From Planctomycetota bacterium (GTDB lineage: Bacteria > Planctomycetota > Planctomycetia > Pirellulales > Pirellulaceae): a stretch of 64,000 nt of DNA. The notes below the pieces were generated by a model. It had not been told where the DNA came from and ran no database searches. It saw only the letters and a list, made by a program, of their open reading frames with translations. The DNA is taken from assembly GCA_963204915.1 (NCBI GenBank), contig CAUJHS010000050.1:1-64000 (forward strand). Direction: 5' to 3'. Each line of letters opens with the position of its first letter. Position 1 is the first letter of the stretch. Shown one piece after another: positions 16,017 through 24,910 of the stretch. Both the position numbers and the translations under genes were made by a program.

Positions 16017-17297
16017 ATGTCGTTTGCGGCAATTACCGTGGAGAGCTTGAGCAAGGCATATCGTATCGGCCTAAAGGATGAGATGCATGATACGATCGTC
16101 GGCGCGGCAACTTCATGGCTCCGCGCACCATTTAGAAATTTTCGCCGTTTGAACCGACTCGACACCTTTGTTGATTGCAAGGATAGCGATGACATTATTT
16201 GGGCTCTAAGAGACGTATCGTTTGAGGTTCGCGACGGCGAAGTGATGGGAATCATTGGACGAAATGGCGCCGGCAAAAGCACGCTTCTAAAAATCTTAAG
16301 CCGTATCACCGACCCTACGCGAGGAAAGGCAACGATTCTTGGCCGTATCTCCAGCCTTCTCGAGGTAGGCACCGGCTTTCACCCCGAGTTATCTGGCCGT
16401 GAGAACATCTACATGAACGGCACTATTCTCGGTATGACAAAGCGAGAGATCGACCGAAAGTTTGATGAAATCGTTGATTTTTCGGGTGTAGAGAAGTTTC
16501 TGGATACGCCAATCAAGCGTTACTCAAGCGGCATGAAGGTTCGATTGGCGTTTTCCGTTGCGGCCCATCTCGAACCTGAGATATTGGTTATCGATGAGGT
16601 TCTCGCAGTTGGCGACGCCGAGTTTCAAAGGAAATGCCTAGGCAAGATGCAAGACGTCGCCCAAGGCGGACGCACCGTTCTTTTCGTCTCACATCAGATG
16701 GATGCAATCCTAAAACTGTGCCACCGTGTTATGACGATGCGAGGCGGAGTAAACAGCGAACCTCAGAGTCCCGATCAGGCAGTTGCAGCTTACTTAGACG
16801 AAGAAGTGGTTTCGAGCCAACCACTCGCCGAAAGGGAGCGGTTTCAATCGAGACCGCGACTTCCTGTGTTTTCGAAACTTGTGATTAATGGTGACGACGA
16901 CGCGCGGCAAGTGATTTCTACTGGTGCGTCATTGACGGCGGAAATCTTGCTAAGCGACATCAATGACCTCCGGTCGCCCGAATGCGCGATTGCCATCGTC
17001 GACAAGACGGGAAAACGCATATCGTTGTTTCACACGTGGTACCACAGCAGGCTATCAATTGGCAGGAAAGGTTCGGCATGGCTTCGCTGTATTATACCGC
17101 AAGTACCACTCTCGCCCGGCATTTACTATATCGATCTCATCGTTGCAGATGGCAGAGAAATCGTAGAGCGTGTGGAGCGTGCTTGCGAACTGCAGGTCGT
17201 GTTTTCGGATTATCTCGGTACGGGGACTTTGCCTACCGAACGACAGGGCTGCGTTGTTCTTCCTTGCGACTGGACTTTTATGTCCGACGCCGAATAA
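16017..17297 (+). CDS. wzt: ABC transporter ATPase for polysaccharide export with C-terminal extension (Wzt type)
   Basis: 426 residues. ATPase domain with Walker A GRNGAGKST (81-89), the family insert FHPELSGRENIYMNG, signature YSSGMKVRL (169-177), Walker B ILVIDEV (189-195) and the H-loop FVSHQM. Residues of about 265-426 form an additional Wzt_C-like beta-sandwich, which in Wzt of E. coli O8/O9a binds the modified non-reducing end of the chain. Its presence suggests that a terminal modification here (methyl or other) licenses export, and methyltransferase genes follow directly. Confidence 0.92.
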   Translation: MSFAAITVESLSKAYRIGLKDEMHDTIVGAATSWLRAPFRNFRRLNRLDTFVDCKDSDDIIWALRDVSFEVRDGEVMGIIGRNGAGKSTLLKILSRITDPTRGKATILGRISSLLEVGTGFHPELSGRENIYMNGTILGMTKREIDRKFDEIVDFSGVEKFLDTPIKRYSSGMKVRLAFSVAAHLEPEILVIDEVLAVGDAEFQRKCLGKMQDVAQGGRTVLFVSHQMDAILKLCHRVMTMRGGVNSEPQSPDQAVAAYLDEEVVSSQPLAERERFQSRPRLPVFSKLVINGDDDARQVISTGASLTAEILLSDINDLRSPECAIAIVDKTGKRISLFHTWYHSRLSIGRKGSAWLRCIIPQVPLSPGIYYIDLIVADGREIVERVERACELQVVFSDYLGTGTLPTERQGCVVLPCDWTFMSDAE

Positions 17298-17334
17298 CGG
17301 CGGCGACTGTTAAGACTTAAGAGAGAAGCGCCGA

Positions 17335-18267
17335 GTGAATGGTCTTGTCCTAGAAAGTGCGGCTTGGGCTGCCGAGCGAATTCTTCCGGCGAAACTGGGA
17401 AGACAGGCGCGTTTGTTTGCACGTCGACTACGACACGCTCAATTAGAACGTGCGTTGCGCAACGAACAACATTTGCCACCTTGCCCAATTGATGCGTCAA
17501 CTGCTTGGTCATTACACCGCCGTTTTCCCAAGAAGGACGACTACCGTTACGACCGCGAATCAAAAGACAAACGTGCTCGTACTCGAATTTTGCAGTTGGC
17601 GCAACATATCGATTTTGATCCGGTCCAAACGGTGATTGATGTTGGCGGCGGTGACGGGAGGTTTGCGCTCGAATGTTCTAAGCATGGGAAACGAGCTGGG
17701 ATTGTTGATCCCACTGATTGGCGTGACGAGGATGTGCGTGCGGCCGGAATTCCAATCTATGGAATTGACGGTGCTGGCGTTTACGGTGTTGACGACGGGT
17801 CCGCTGACCTTGTTGTCTCATTCAATACTATGGAGCACATTGCCCGTCCCGCAAACGCGTTACGCGAAATGATTCGTATAACGAAGCCAGGCGGAAAGAT
17901 ATTCACTTCGTTCGGGCCACTCTATAACAGCCCGTTTGGGCTTCATGCCTATCGCACTTTTTACGCACCGTACCCCCAATTTCTGCTGGACACGTCTACG
18001 CTTGACCAGTTCATTCAAGCCAATGGGATTTGGGACCTAGGCGGTGAACGAAACGAATTCCAGGAAGTTAATCGTTGGTCGCTTTCACAGTACCGGCGGC
18101 TTTGGTGCGACGTTCAGGATAGAACGCGAATCCTGTATGTACGCGAGCACCGGCAAGATAGGTTCTTATGGGTCGTTGCGAGTTATTTTAGCGCATTCCG
18201 GGGCCGTTCTTTAACTGTGGAAGAACTGATTACAAACCAAATCGATATTCTTTTCGAAGTGAACTAA
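17335..18267 (+). CDS. SAM-dependent methyltransferase (class I)
   Basis: 310 residues from GTG 17335, with GAGAGAAG 6-13 bases upstream. The class I Rossmann core begins with motif I VIDVGGGDGRFALECS and acidic VDPTDW, followed by ADLVVSFNTMEHIARP (motif II/III, Methyltransf_11 style). Residues 1-95 are a basic, family-specific region. Coming right after wzt, it could make the terminal methylation recognised by Wzt_C; that is inference. It ends one base before the next GTG. Confidence 0.8.
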   Translation: MNGLVLESAAWAAERILPAKLGRQARLFARRLRHAQLERALRNEQHLPPCPIDASTAWSLHRRFPKKDDYRYDRESKDKRARTRILQLAQHIDFDPVQTVIDVGGGDGRFALECSKHGKRAGIVDPTDWRDEDVRAAGIPIYGIDGAGVYGVDDGSADLVVSFNTMEHIARPANALREMIRITKPGGKIFTSFGPLYNSPFGLHAYRTFYAPYPQFLLDTSTLDQFIQANGIWDLGGERNEFQEVNRWSLSQYRRLWCDVQDRTRILYVREHRQDRFLWVVASYFSAFRGRSLTVEELITNQIDILFEVN

Positions 18268-18268
18268 A

Positions 18269-19279
18269 GTGCTGTCGCTGGAAGATCGGGATAAATCGGA
18301 CGCACACAAACTTCGGGCCTCGGTTGTCGTGTGCACGTGGAATCGCGCACGGCTCCTCGAGAAAACATTGGAGTCGATGTGCCAACTCGTTGATTCGACA
18401 AAGTACCCATGGGAGATTTTGGTCGTAAATAATGGGAGCACCGACGACACCGAATCTGTACTTTACCGTTTCGCCAGACAATTGCCATTGCGCAAGGTTG
18501 ACGAGCCGGAACTTGGATTATCTCGCGCTCGTAACGCTGGGGCGTTCGCAGCGCGGGGAGATATTGTGATCTTTACCGACGATGATGTTTTGGTAGATGA
18601 CAATTGGATAAACGCTTACGTAGAAGCTGCGATCCGAAGTCCTGGATCAGATTATTTTGGGGGCAGAATCGAACCATGGTACGAATGCGATCCTCCATCG
18701 TGGTACGCAAGCAATCTGAAAGCTCTGTCTGGCATAGCCGTGTTGCGAGACTTGGGCGATGACATGCGAGTGTTCCGCATCGGCGAGATTCCCTGGGGTC
18801 CAAACATGGGCTTTCGCAAGGATGTCTTTGAAAGGTTTCGTTTCAATACCAACGTGGGCCGGAAAGGCAACGAACAAGTTCGAAACTCGGAGACATCGAT
18901 CCTCGGGGACTTGCAACGATCCGGAGCTTCAGGACTATGGCTGCCTAACGCCGTTGTAAAGCACTTTATTGGCAAAAGTCAGATGACTCCTGACTATATT
19001 TGGAATCATGCTTTCGGCATGGGGCGGGCAGATGTCAGACTGCGAGGCGTGCCTCCCGGGCGCCAATTATGGGGGGCGCCCCTTTGGCTGCGTCGCCAAG
19101 CCCTTTCCCTTCGTATACTGGCCTGGCGGGAACGCGTATTGAAGCGAGACTCGTGGATCAAGCCCTATAAAGACTCTGCGTATGCCAGCGGTCTCATTCA
19201 TGAAGCGATCCGAGGTGGGTTACGCCCGCAGCTCGCTACGCCAGACGTTGGGACGCCAGCAGCCAGTACAACAAAATGA
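18269..19279 (+). CDS. Glycosyltransferase family 2
   Basis: 336 residues, GTG start one base after the methyltransferase stop. GT-A fold: ASVVVCTWNRARLLEKTLES, nucleotide-binding VVNNGSTDDT, GLSRARNAG and the metal-binding FTDDDVLVDDNW. The C-terminal part, with HAFGMGRADVR and basic helices, has no transmembrane segment. The sugar donor cannot be predicted. The stop overlaps the ATG of the sulfotransferase (ATGA). Confidence 0.9.
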   Translation: MLSLEDRDKSDAHKLRASVVVCTWNRARLLEKTLESMCQLVDSTKYPWEILVVNNGSTDDTESVLYRFARQLPLRKVDEPELGLSRARNAGAFAARGDIVIFTDDDVLVDDNWINAYVEAAIRSPGSDYFGGRIEPWYECDPPSWYASNLKALSGIAVLRDLGDDMRVFRIGEIPWGPNMGFRKDVFERFRFNTNVGRKGNEQVRNSETSILGDLQRSGASGLWLPNAVVKHFIGKSQMTPDYIWNHAFGMGRADVRLRGVPPGRQLWGAPLWLRRQALSLRILAWRERVLKRDSWIKPYKDSAYASGLIHEAIRGGLRPQLATPDVGTPAASTTK

Positions 19280-20145
19280 ATTCTTCGAGAGTTGAGATGG
19301 ACACTGCCACATCACGGGCTGAAAGCCCGCTGGTACGATCCTATGCGCCGGTATTCATTCACGGTCTGTGGAAACGTTGTGGAACGAACTTTTTAGCGGA
19401 CCTCTTGCGCAAACATGCGTCGTTTGAAATCGCAGCACCGTTGTGGGAAGACGCTCTGCTTAGGCGAGTTGATCTTCTAACGCAATTTGCCGATGAGCAA
19501 ATTCGCGTCTGGCAGTGGTGGCTGTCCGAGGCGCATGAAGATGAAGAGACAACGCGAGCCGATTTGTTAAATCATCTGGGAGAGGGGCTCATAAGCTTTA
19601 TGAAGTCCCGCATTACACCAGGCAAACGATTACTTTGTAAGACTCCGTCAACGTCAAACCTTAGACATTTTTTCTCGCTTTTTCCGCAAGCGACCTTGCT
19701 TATCCTGGTTCGAGATGGGCGCGACGTTGTGGAATCCGCACGCAGATCATGGCCCAAAAACTCATTGAGTTATTATGCGCGCCAATGGTCGAATGGAGCC
19801 CGGCAAGCATTGGACTTTGTCCACGGTCCGGGGCAACAGCATCCGGATCAATGGCGCTTATTGAAGTACGAGGAACTTGTTCAAGGTGGCAATGCAGTAA
19901 TAAATCTCGCGAGGTTCTTAGATTTAAATGACGGTACGGTGGACTGGGCCACATGTGAGGTGACCACGGTGCGTGGTTCTTCCACATTGCGAGGCGAACA
20001 GCACGACCTGACTTGGAAACCAATCCAGAAACCAAGTGACTTTGATTCGATCGGCCGTTGGAAATCTTGGACTCGGCGGGAACATTGGCGTTTCAACCGC
20101 GTCGCCGGACGTGAACTTCGCGAACTTGGTTACGATTCTTTGTAA
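19276..20145 (+). CDS. Sulfotransferase (PAPS-dependent)
   Basis: 289 residues. The 5'-phosphosulfate loop is in HGLWKRCGTNFLADLL (about 29-44) and the 3'-phosphate site in LVRDGRDVVESARRSW (144-159); YARQWSNGARQALDF and LLKYEELVQ complete the usual Sulfotransfer pattern. It would move sulfate from PAPS to a sugar hydroxyl in the cytosol before export. Translationally coupled to the GT2 upstream (ATGA), so the target is probably the sugar that this GT adds. Confidence 0.85.
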   Translation: MNSSRVEMDTATSRAESPLVRSYAPVFIHGLWKRCGTNFLADLLRKHASFEIAAPLWEDALLRRVDLLTQFADEQIRVWQWWLSEAHEDEETTRADLLNHLGEGLISFMKSRITPGKRLLCKTPSTSNLRHFFSLFPQATLLILVRDGRDVVESARRSWPKNSLSYYARQWSNGARQALDFVHGPGQQHPDQWRLLKYEELVQGGNAVINLARFLDLNDGTVDWATCEVTTVRGSSTLRGEQHDLTWKPIQKPSDFDSIGRWKSWTRREHWRFNRVAGRELRELGYDSL

Positions 20146-20163
20146 CAGAAAAGGGCGCCATTC

Positions 20164-21147
20164 ATGGCCTCTCCCGTGGTAAGCATCGTCATACCGACGT
20201 ACAACCGTGAACACTTGTTGCCCATCGCGGTCGACTCAGTTCGGGCGCAGGCATTTCGCGACTGGGAATTGCTGATCATTGATGATCACAGTACCGATGG
20301 AACTCGCGCGGTTGTGGAAACTTGGTCCCAAGCTGATTCGCGGATTAAGTACCTCGTCAACGAACGGACCAAAGGGCCCGCCGGCGCTCGCAATACCGGC
20401 ATTCATCGCGCCTCAGGGCGTTATGTCGCCTTTCTCGATAGCGACGACGAGTGGGTTCCATTCCATTTAGAAAAGATGGTTTACTATTTGGAAAAGTATG
20501 AGGATCGCATCGACGTGATGTCGGCGAACCCCCTCAGAAAGCGTCGAGACACCGACGAGGTATATCATGCTGACGAACTAGACTTAGCAAAGTACGATTT
20601 CACACTTGTGGAGGATGCGTACCTGTTCAATCCTGATGCGCTCTTTGAGACGTCGCTACAGCGCAGGATTTTAACGCAGCAAACCATTGTCATAAAACGA
20701 GAACTTGCAGCACGAATTGGATACGAAGAAGGCCTCCCGCCTGGACCCGAAGACCATTTTTTTCACAGGCAACTCGCGTTTTCGCGATGCAAGGTTGCGC
20801 ACCTTCAGGAATATCACGTGATCTACTGGGCTCACGCCGACAACTTGACCAATGCAGGAGCTATGCGTCGCCCCAGCGAACTACAATCCACTTTTAAGGC
20901 CTATGAGGCCAATCTTGCATACACACTGTCGCGTTTTCAATTGACCCCGCAACAGCGCCGGCGGTTTCTTAATTCGTATGCCGACTTCTACGTGTGGATG
21001 TTGGGATACCACGTTTATGGAAGTCATGGAGCCTACCGCGAAGCCCGAAGGTGCTACGTGAAAGGCATACGACTGGCTCCTTGGCGACTCTCTTATTGGA
21101 AGGCTTTTCTCGCGAGTTACGTAAAACAAGCGATAACGGTGAAATAG
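20164..21147 (+). CDS. Glycosyltransferase family 2
   Basis: 327 residues. The GT-A core has VSIVIPTYNREHLLPIAVDS, LIIDDHSTDGT, GPAGARNTGI and the DxD-type FLDSDDEWVP. The C-terminal third is helical and ends in WRLSYWKAFLASYVK, a tail that closely resembles the GT2 at 29.4 kb (PWDWRCWKTYVLSSLR), so the two are probably paralogues. Nineteen bases after the sulfotransferase. Confidence 0.9.
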   Translation: MASPVVSIVIPTYNREHLLPIAVDSVRAQAFRDWELLIIDDHSTDGTRAVVETWSQADSRIKYLVNERTKGPAGARNTGIHRASGRYVAFLDSDDEWVPFHLEKMVYYLEKYEDRIDVMSANPLRKRRDTDEVYHADELDLAKYDFTLVEDAYLFNPDALFETSLQRRILTQQTIVIKRELAARIGYEEGLPPGPEDHFFHRQLAFSRCKVAHLQEYHVIYWAHADNLTNAGAMRRPSELQSTFKAYEANLAYTLSRFQLTPQQRRRFLNSYADFYVWMLGYHVYGSHGAYREARRCYVKGIRLAPWRLSYWKAFLASYVKQAITVK

Positions 21148-21174
21148 TCGCTCGGCAGATCTTGCGGTATTGAA

Positions 21175-21882
21175 ATGCGTATGAGCATATCGAAATCTGT
21201 TTATCATGCTGGCGAGTACTTATGGGAACGCACGCCCGATATTATTCGCCATCAAAGATTTGTCTCCAAGATTAAAACGATCGTTAAAGACACTTTGTTA
21301 CGGCATAATGTGCTCTATGACGAAAACTACTACTTACAACGGCGAGAGCAGGCACAACGCAGCGCGAACATCATGGCGGAGTATATTGTACGCGATCTTG
21401 CCCCAGCGGACGTTCTCGACGCCGGGTGCGCAACCGGAGACCTTTTGGGCGCGTTGCGGTCGTTTGGAGTACCAGCTAGGGGGCTGGAATACTCGAATGC
21501 AGCTCTCAAGATTTGTTGGGTTCAGGGGCTAACCGCGAAAAGATTCAATCTAGAGAAAGATCTTTTTTCCGATCAGGACCATGCGGACGTGATTGTTAGC
21601 ACAGAAGTGGCTGAGCATCTTCCAGAATCAGCGGCGGAGCACTATGTGGACCAATTGAGTAACGCTGGTCGCTGGGTTGTCTTCACGGCTGCGCCTCCGG
21701 GCCAAGGCGGGCTCGATCATGTAAACGAACAACCACGCGCTTACTGGGAAGAGAAGTTTCTGCGCCGCGGGTTCCAGATTGACCAAGATCTGACAAGCGC
21801 TTGGCAACGCGCCTGGGAAGATCTGCCAATCACAGGCCACTACCGAAATAATCTTATGCTATTTCGACGGCAAAGCTCCTGA
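21175..21882 (+). CDS. SAM-dependent methyltransferase (class I)
   Basis: 235 residues. Motif I DVLDAGCATGDLLGAL is followed by acidic GLEYSNAA and DVIVSTEVAEHLPES, the Methyltransf_11/23 pattern; TAAPPGQGGLDHVNEQP is the later substrate-side loop. ATG at 21175, with a second in-frame ATG two codons later. It is the last intact gene before a 1.4 kb scar region. Confidence 0.85.
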   Translation: MRMSISKSVYHAGEYLWERTPDIIRHQRFVSKIKTIVKDTLLRHNVLYDENYYLQRREQAQRSANIMAEYIVRDLAPADVLDAGCATGDLLGALRSFGVPARGLEYSNAALKICWVQGLTAKRFNLEKDLFSDQDHADVIVSTEVAEHLPESAAEHYVDQLSNAGRWVVFTAAPPGQGGLDHVNEQPRAYWEEKFLRRGFQIDQDLTSAWQRAWEDLPITGHYRNNLMLFRRQSS

Positions 21883-22032
21883 AACGTGGATCAATTGCCC
21901 ACCGAAATTGACTGCTTTGCCAGCATGTCGATTGTTGTGGACCGTGGTTCGTAGACCGCCTAAAACAACGATGCAAAATGACGCGCTAAAGTTTCGTTGC
22001 TATCACGGTTTCTTGCTTTGCCGCTGACTGTT

Positions 22033-22180
22033 ATGACACAAAGCCTATTGGTCCTAATCCCACTGTATAACGACGAAGTTGAATTGGCGTTGTTCTCGAC
22101 AACGTCCTCGCACTGGGTTCATTAACTATGCCCGAAGTATGATTCCGTCTGTCCGCCTCTGGGAGTGAGCTTGAAATTCG
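22033..22180 (+). pseudogene. Remnant of a GT2 glycosyltransferase N-terminus
   Basis: From ATG 22033 the frame gives MTQSLLVLIPLYNDEVELAL, a good GT2 beginning. The likely continuation, VLDNVLALGSLTMPEV, is found in another frame after a one-base shift, then a stop follows. The rest of the enzyme is missing and an IS630 remnant lies downstream. Not convincing as a functional gene. Confidence 0.5.
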
Positions 22181-22315
22181 CTGGTAAGATCATCGTGATT
22201 GAACATAAATCTCATGAGTTCCTGGTCGCCGGTCATCCGGCGAAAGCCAGCAGCCAGGTCATTCAAGTCGGAGTGTAGGATCGATATTGGCGAGAATGGT
22301 TCGCGTCAAGTATCC

Positions 22316-23230
22316 TCACAATCGGTCAAATACGTTCAAGCTCGGACATTACGGTGGCGGCCAATAGATTTGTAAATCGCCGCGGTGCTCCGCAAGTCGC
22401 GCTTGCATTGCTTCGGTGGTGCGGAAGCGGCCGTTATCGCAACCCAACCGGATTTTTCGCCCGGCAAATGTCTTGGAACAAGAGGATTAGAAACGCCAGA
22501 AACTCCGTGCCGCATTGCGTGACGGCCACGGTGCAAGTCACTTTGCCGGTCCCATAATCAACGCCGCCATAGACGAATTTCTTTTCATTTTCTCCGGGTA
22601 CCATCGCGTCGGGCTGCTGGCCCAGGCGAGCGCACTGTATGGGTAGCATCGGATCGACATGGATTTCCACCTCGTCCTGGAAAATCAAGACTTCGCCAGC
22701 ATTGGGCTTTAGTGATTTTTTGAGCTTTTTCACCTTGCGACGCGCACGCGAATAGGCCTTCTCGTCGCATTTGCCTTTATTAGTGTGTTTAGGGCATTGT
22801 TACAAAAACCCTTCGGTCCGCAGCACATGGCTCAGTTGGTCGTCGGGGCGCGAAATGCAGGTGTTTCGCTCCAAGTGCTTAGCCAGTTGCGGCACCGACC
22901 AGACGCTGAATTGGTAGCCCAGCATTTGGGGCGGCGTCTGCACCGCCTAGCGCAGCACCGCAGGTTACTCCGCCGTGCCTTGGTAGGTCCGTCCCGGCGA
23001 CTTCTGCGGCGTCAGTCCTTTAATGCCGTACTTGCGATACCGCTTGCGGATCTTGTCGACCTTGCCCAAAGCACAGCCGAGTTCTGCGGCGTTCCTTGGA
23101 TCGTGGCGTTGCGGAAGTCCTTTGCATTGCGGGTGGAGAATCGCAATTTGTGCGAAGCATTCCACGTTTGCTCGACAGCTTCCAGCGGTTCATGGTAAGT
23201 CGTCTTGAGAAGACCTCGCGTCCACATCAT
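22316..23230 (-). pseudogene. IS630-family transposase remnant
   Basis: Fragments of one transposase lie in order on the minus strand but in several frames. The N-terminal HTH pieces are KVDKIRKRYRKYGIKGLTP near 23,040. GYQFSVWSVPQLAKHLERN (about 22,860-22,920) is the winged-helix part. A catalytic piece is LIFQDEVEIHVDP (about 22,680). NGRFRTTEAMQARL and YWPPP-stop-CPSLNVFDRL (about 22,330-22,430) are the DDE C-terminus, where the usual Tyr codon has become TAA. Frameshifts and stops show that the copy is dead. It is not closely related to the intact IS630 copy at 25.9 kb. Confidence 0.8.
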
Positions 23231-23298
23231 GGATGTTTAGCCCCATTCAAAAACCTTATAACTTCAATTGCGGGTTTACTTGGTCGTCGAAATAACAT

Positions 23299-24063
23299 AT
23301 GTTAAAAAAATTTGTTAAGTCATTTATTAGAAGCATGGGATTCGATATCATCCAATACCCAGAGCGACTCGACAATTTGATGTTTTGGCCACCAGATTTT
23401 GACGAAACGGCAAGAGAGATCATTTCCGCTGTAAACACTTTTACAATGACGAAGCGTGAACGTCTTTTTGCGTTAATCGAAGCGGTTAGATACATTCATA
23501 AGGCTCAGATTACTGGTGCATTTGTCGAATGTGGAGTATGGCGCGGTGGTAGCATGATGGCCGCCGCAAAGACCCTCATAAGTATGAAGGTTAATGACCG
23601 CGATTTGTACCTGTTTGACACATTTGAAGGCATGACGAAACCCTCTGACGCGGATGTCAGTGTGGGTGGGCATCGCGCCATCGAAAAATTTGAGCGCACG
23701 AAGTTAACGGAGGAAACCTCCGATTGGTGTCGTGCGTCGATCGAAGACGTTGAAACGAATATGCGATCGACGGGCTATGATCTAAACCGAATTCATCTCC
23801 GCAAGGGGCGTGTTGAGGACACCATCCCCACTAACGCACCGACGAGAATTGCACTTCTGCGTCTAGATACGGATTGGTACGAATCGACCCGCCATGAACT
23901 CGTACACCTCTATCCTCGCCTCACGCCGGGAGGCGTACTAATCATCGACGACTACGGACATTGGAAAGGTTGTCGTCAGGCATGCGACGAGTTCTTCCAA
24001 GACAAACCCGTGTTACTTAATCGAATCGACTATTTGGGAAGGATCGCGGTAAAGCTCAATTAA
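23299..24063 (+). CDS. TylF/MycF-like macrocin-type O-methyltransferase
   Basis: 254 residues. The family (PF05711) methylates sugar hydroxyls using SAM and a metal. Motifs: VECGVWRGGSMMAAA (SAM loop), YLFDTFEGMTKPSD, ALLRLDTDWYESTRHELVHLYPRLTPGG trimmed here to LRLDTDWYES, and the metal site LIIDDYGHWKGCRQA. The gene is noticeably AT-richer than the core genes, has no clear Shine-Dalgarno site and stands after a dead IS630 element, all compatible with acquisition. It probably decorates the glycan. Confidence 0.9.
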   Translation: MLKKFVKSFIRSMGFDIIQYPERLDNLMFWPPDFDETAREIISAVNTFTMTKRERLFALIEAVRYIHKAQITGAFVECGVWRGGSMMAAAKTLISMKVNDRDLYLFDTFEGMTKPSDADVSVGGHRAIEKFERTKLTEETSDWCRASIEDVETNMRSTGYDLNRIHLRKGRVEDTIPTNAPTRIALLRLDTDWYESTRHELVHLYPRLTPGGVLIIDDYGHWKGCRQACDEFFQDKPVLLNRIDYLGRIAVKLN

Positions 24064-24160
24064 TGTGGTTGGAGGAGGGAAATACTCCTGTGTGGCCCCG
24101 TTCGTCTATGTGCTCAGCAAACGTGTTGGACTACGGACATGCAGCGGTACTGAGCGAGGA

Positions 24161-24835
24161 ATGTTCCTGATCTCTCACGAATATAAGTGTGTTTTTGTTC
24201 ACCAACGCAAAGCTGGTGGGCTTTCGTTGATTGATTCTTTTGGGATTTCGAAGGACCAACCGGGGCATCACCTGCTGGGCGACGGCGTTCTCTCGTGTGG
24301 CAAGAGCGGTTGTTGGAAAGACAAACAACGGATCGCCCCTCGTTACCACATGTTTACCGTGGTCCGAAATCCGTGGGATCGGTTTGTCTCCGCCTGGAAA
24401 TATCTCGGGGCATACAACAACAAGAGTTTACCCGAGGTGCTTCAGATACTTCCCCGCAATTACGAACGTTTCGCCGACTACGTCAACGCGTTTAGGGAGG
24501 GGGCGTGGCTGGAAGCGGTGCGGGACTTCCCTCGCCGATAGCAGCTATCGAAAGAGTACCGGCACTTGGTTCGTCCATTGCTTGATACGCTAATTGATAA
24601 TCATGGTTCGTTCGTAGCCGATTATGTATTGAGGTTCGAACAGCTGGATCAAGATTACGCTCGACTTTGCGACGTGCTGGGCAATGAAGACAGTTCCTTA
24701 AATCACGTTAATAAAACCAAACATAAAAACGAGAGCGTCTTCTACGCGGACTATTACGACGAAAAATCACGAAAAATTGTAGGCGATTTATTTCGCCGCG
24801 ATATTGAATACTTTGGTTACACATTTGGAAAATAA
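24161..24835 (+). pseudogene. Sulfotransferase family 2-like gene interrupted by an in-frame amber codon
   Basis: From ATG 24161 (GAGGA just before it) the frame reads FLISHEYKCVFVHQRKAGG, a Sulfotransfer_2-type 5'-PAPS loop variant, then FTVVRNPWDRFVSAWKYL, the 3'-phosphate site. A TAG at 24539-24541 ends it at 126 residues. Translation in the same frame resumes at once with QLSKEYRHLVRPLLDTL and continues through FVADYVLRFEQLDQDY to a normal end at 24835. One nonsense change therefore splits an otherwise complete gene of about 224 codons. Either it is inactivated, or the stop is read through or is a sequencing error. Confidence 0.8.
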
Positions 24836-24910
24836 ACGAGCCGTGAGCTCGTACATTGGAACGGATTCGTCAAGCAGCGTGAAAGCGGCTGAGATTTTGG
24901 CCTTCCGAGG

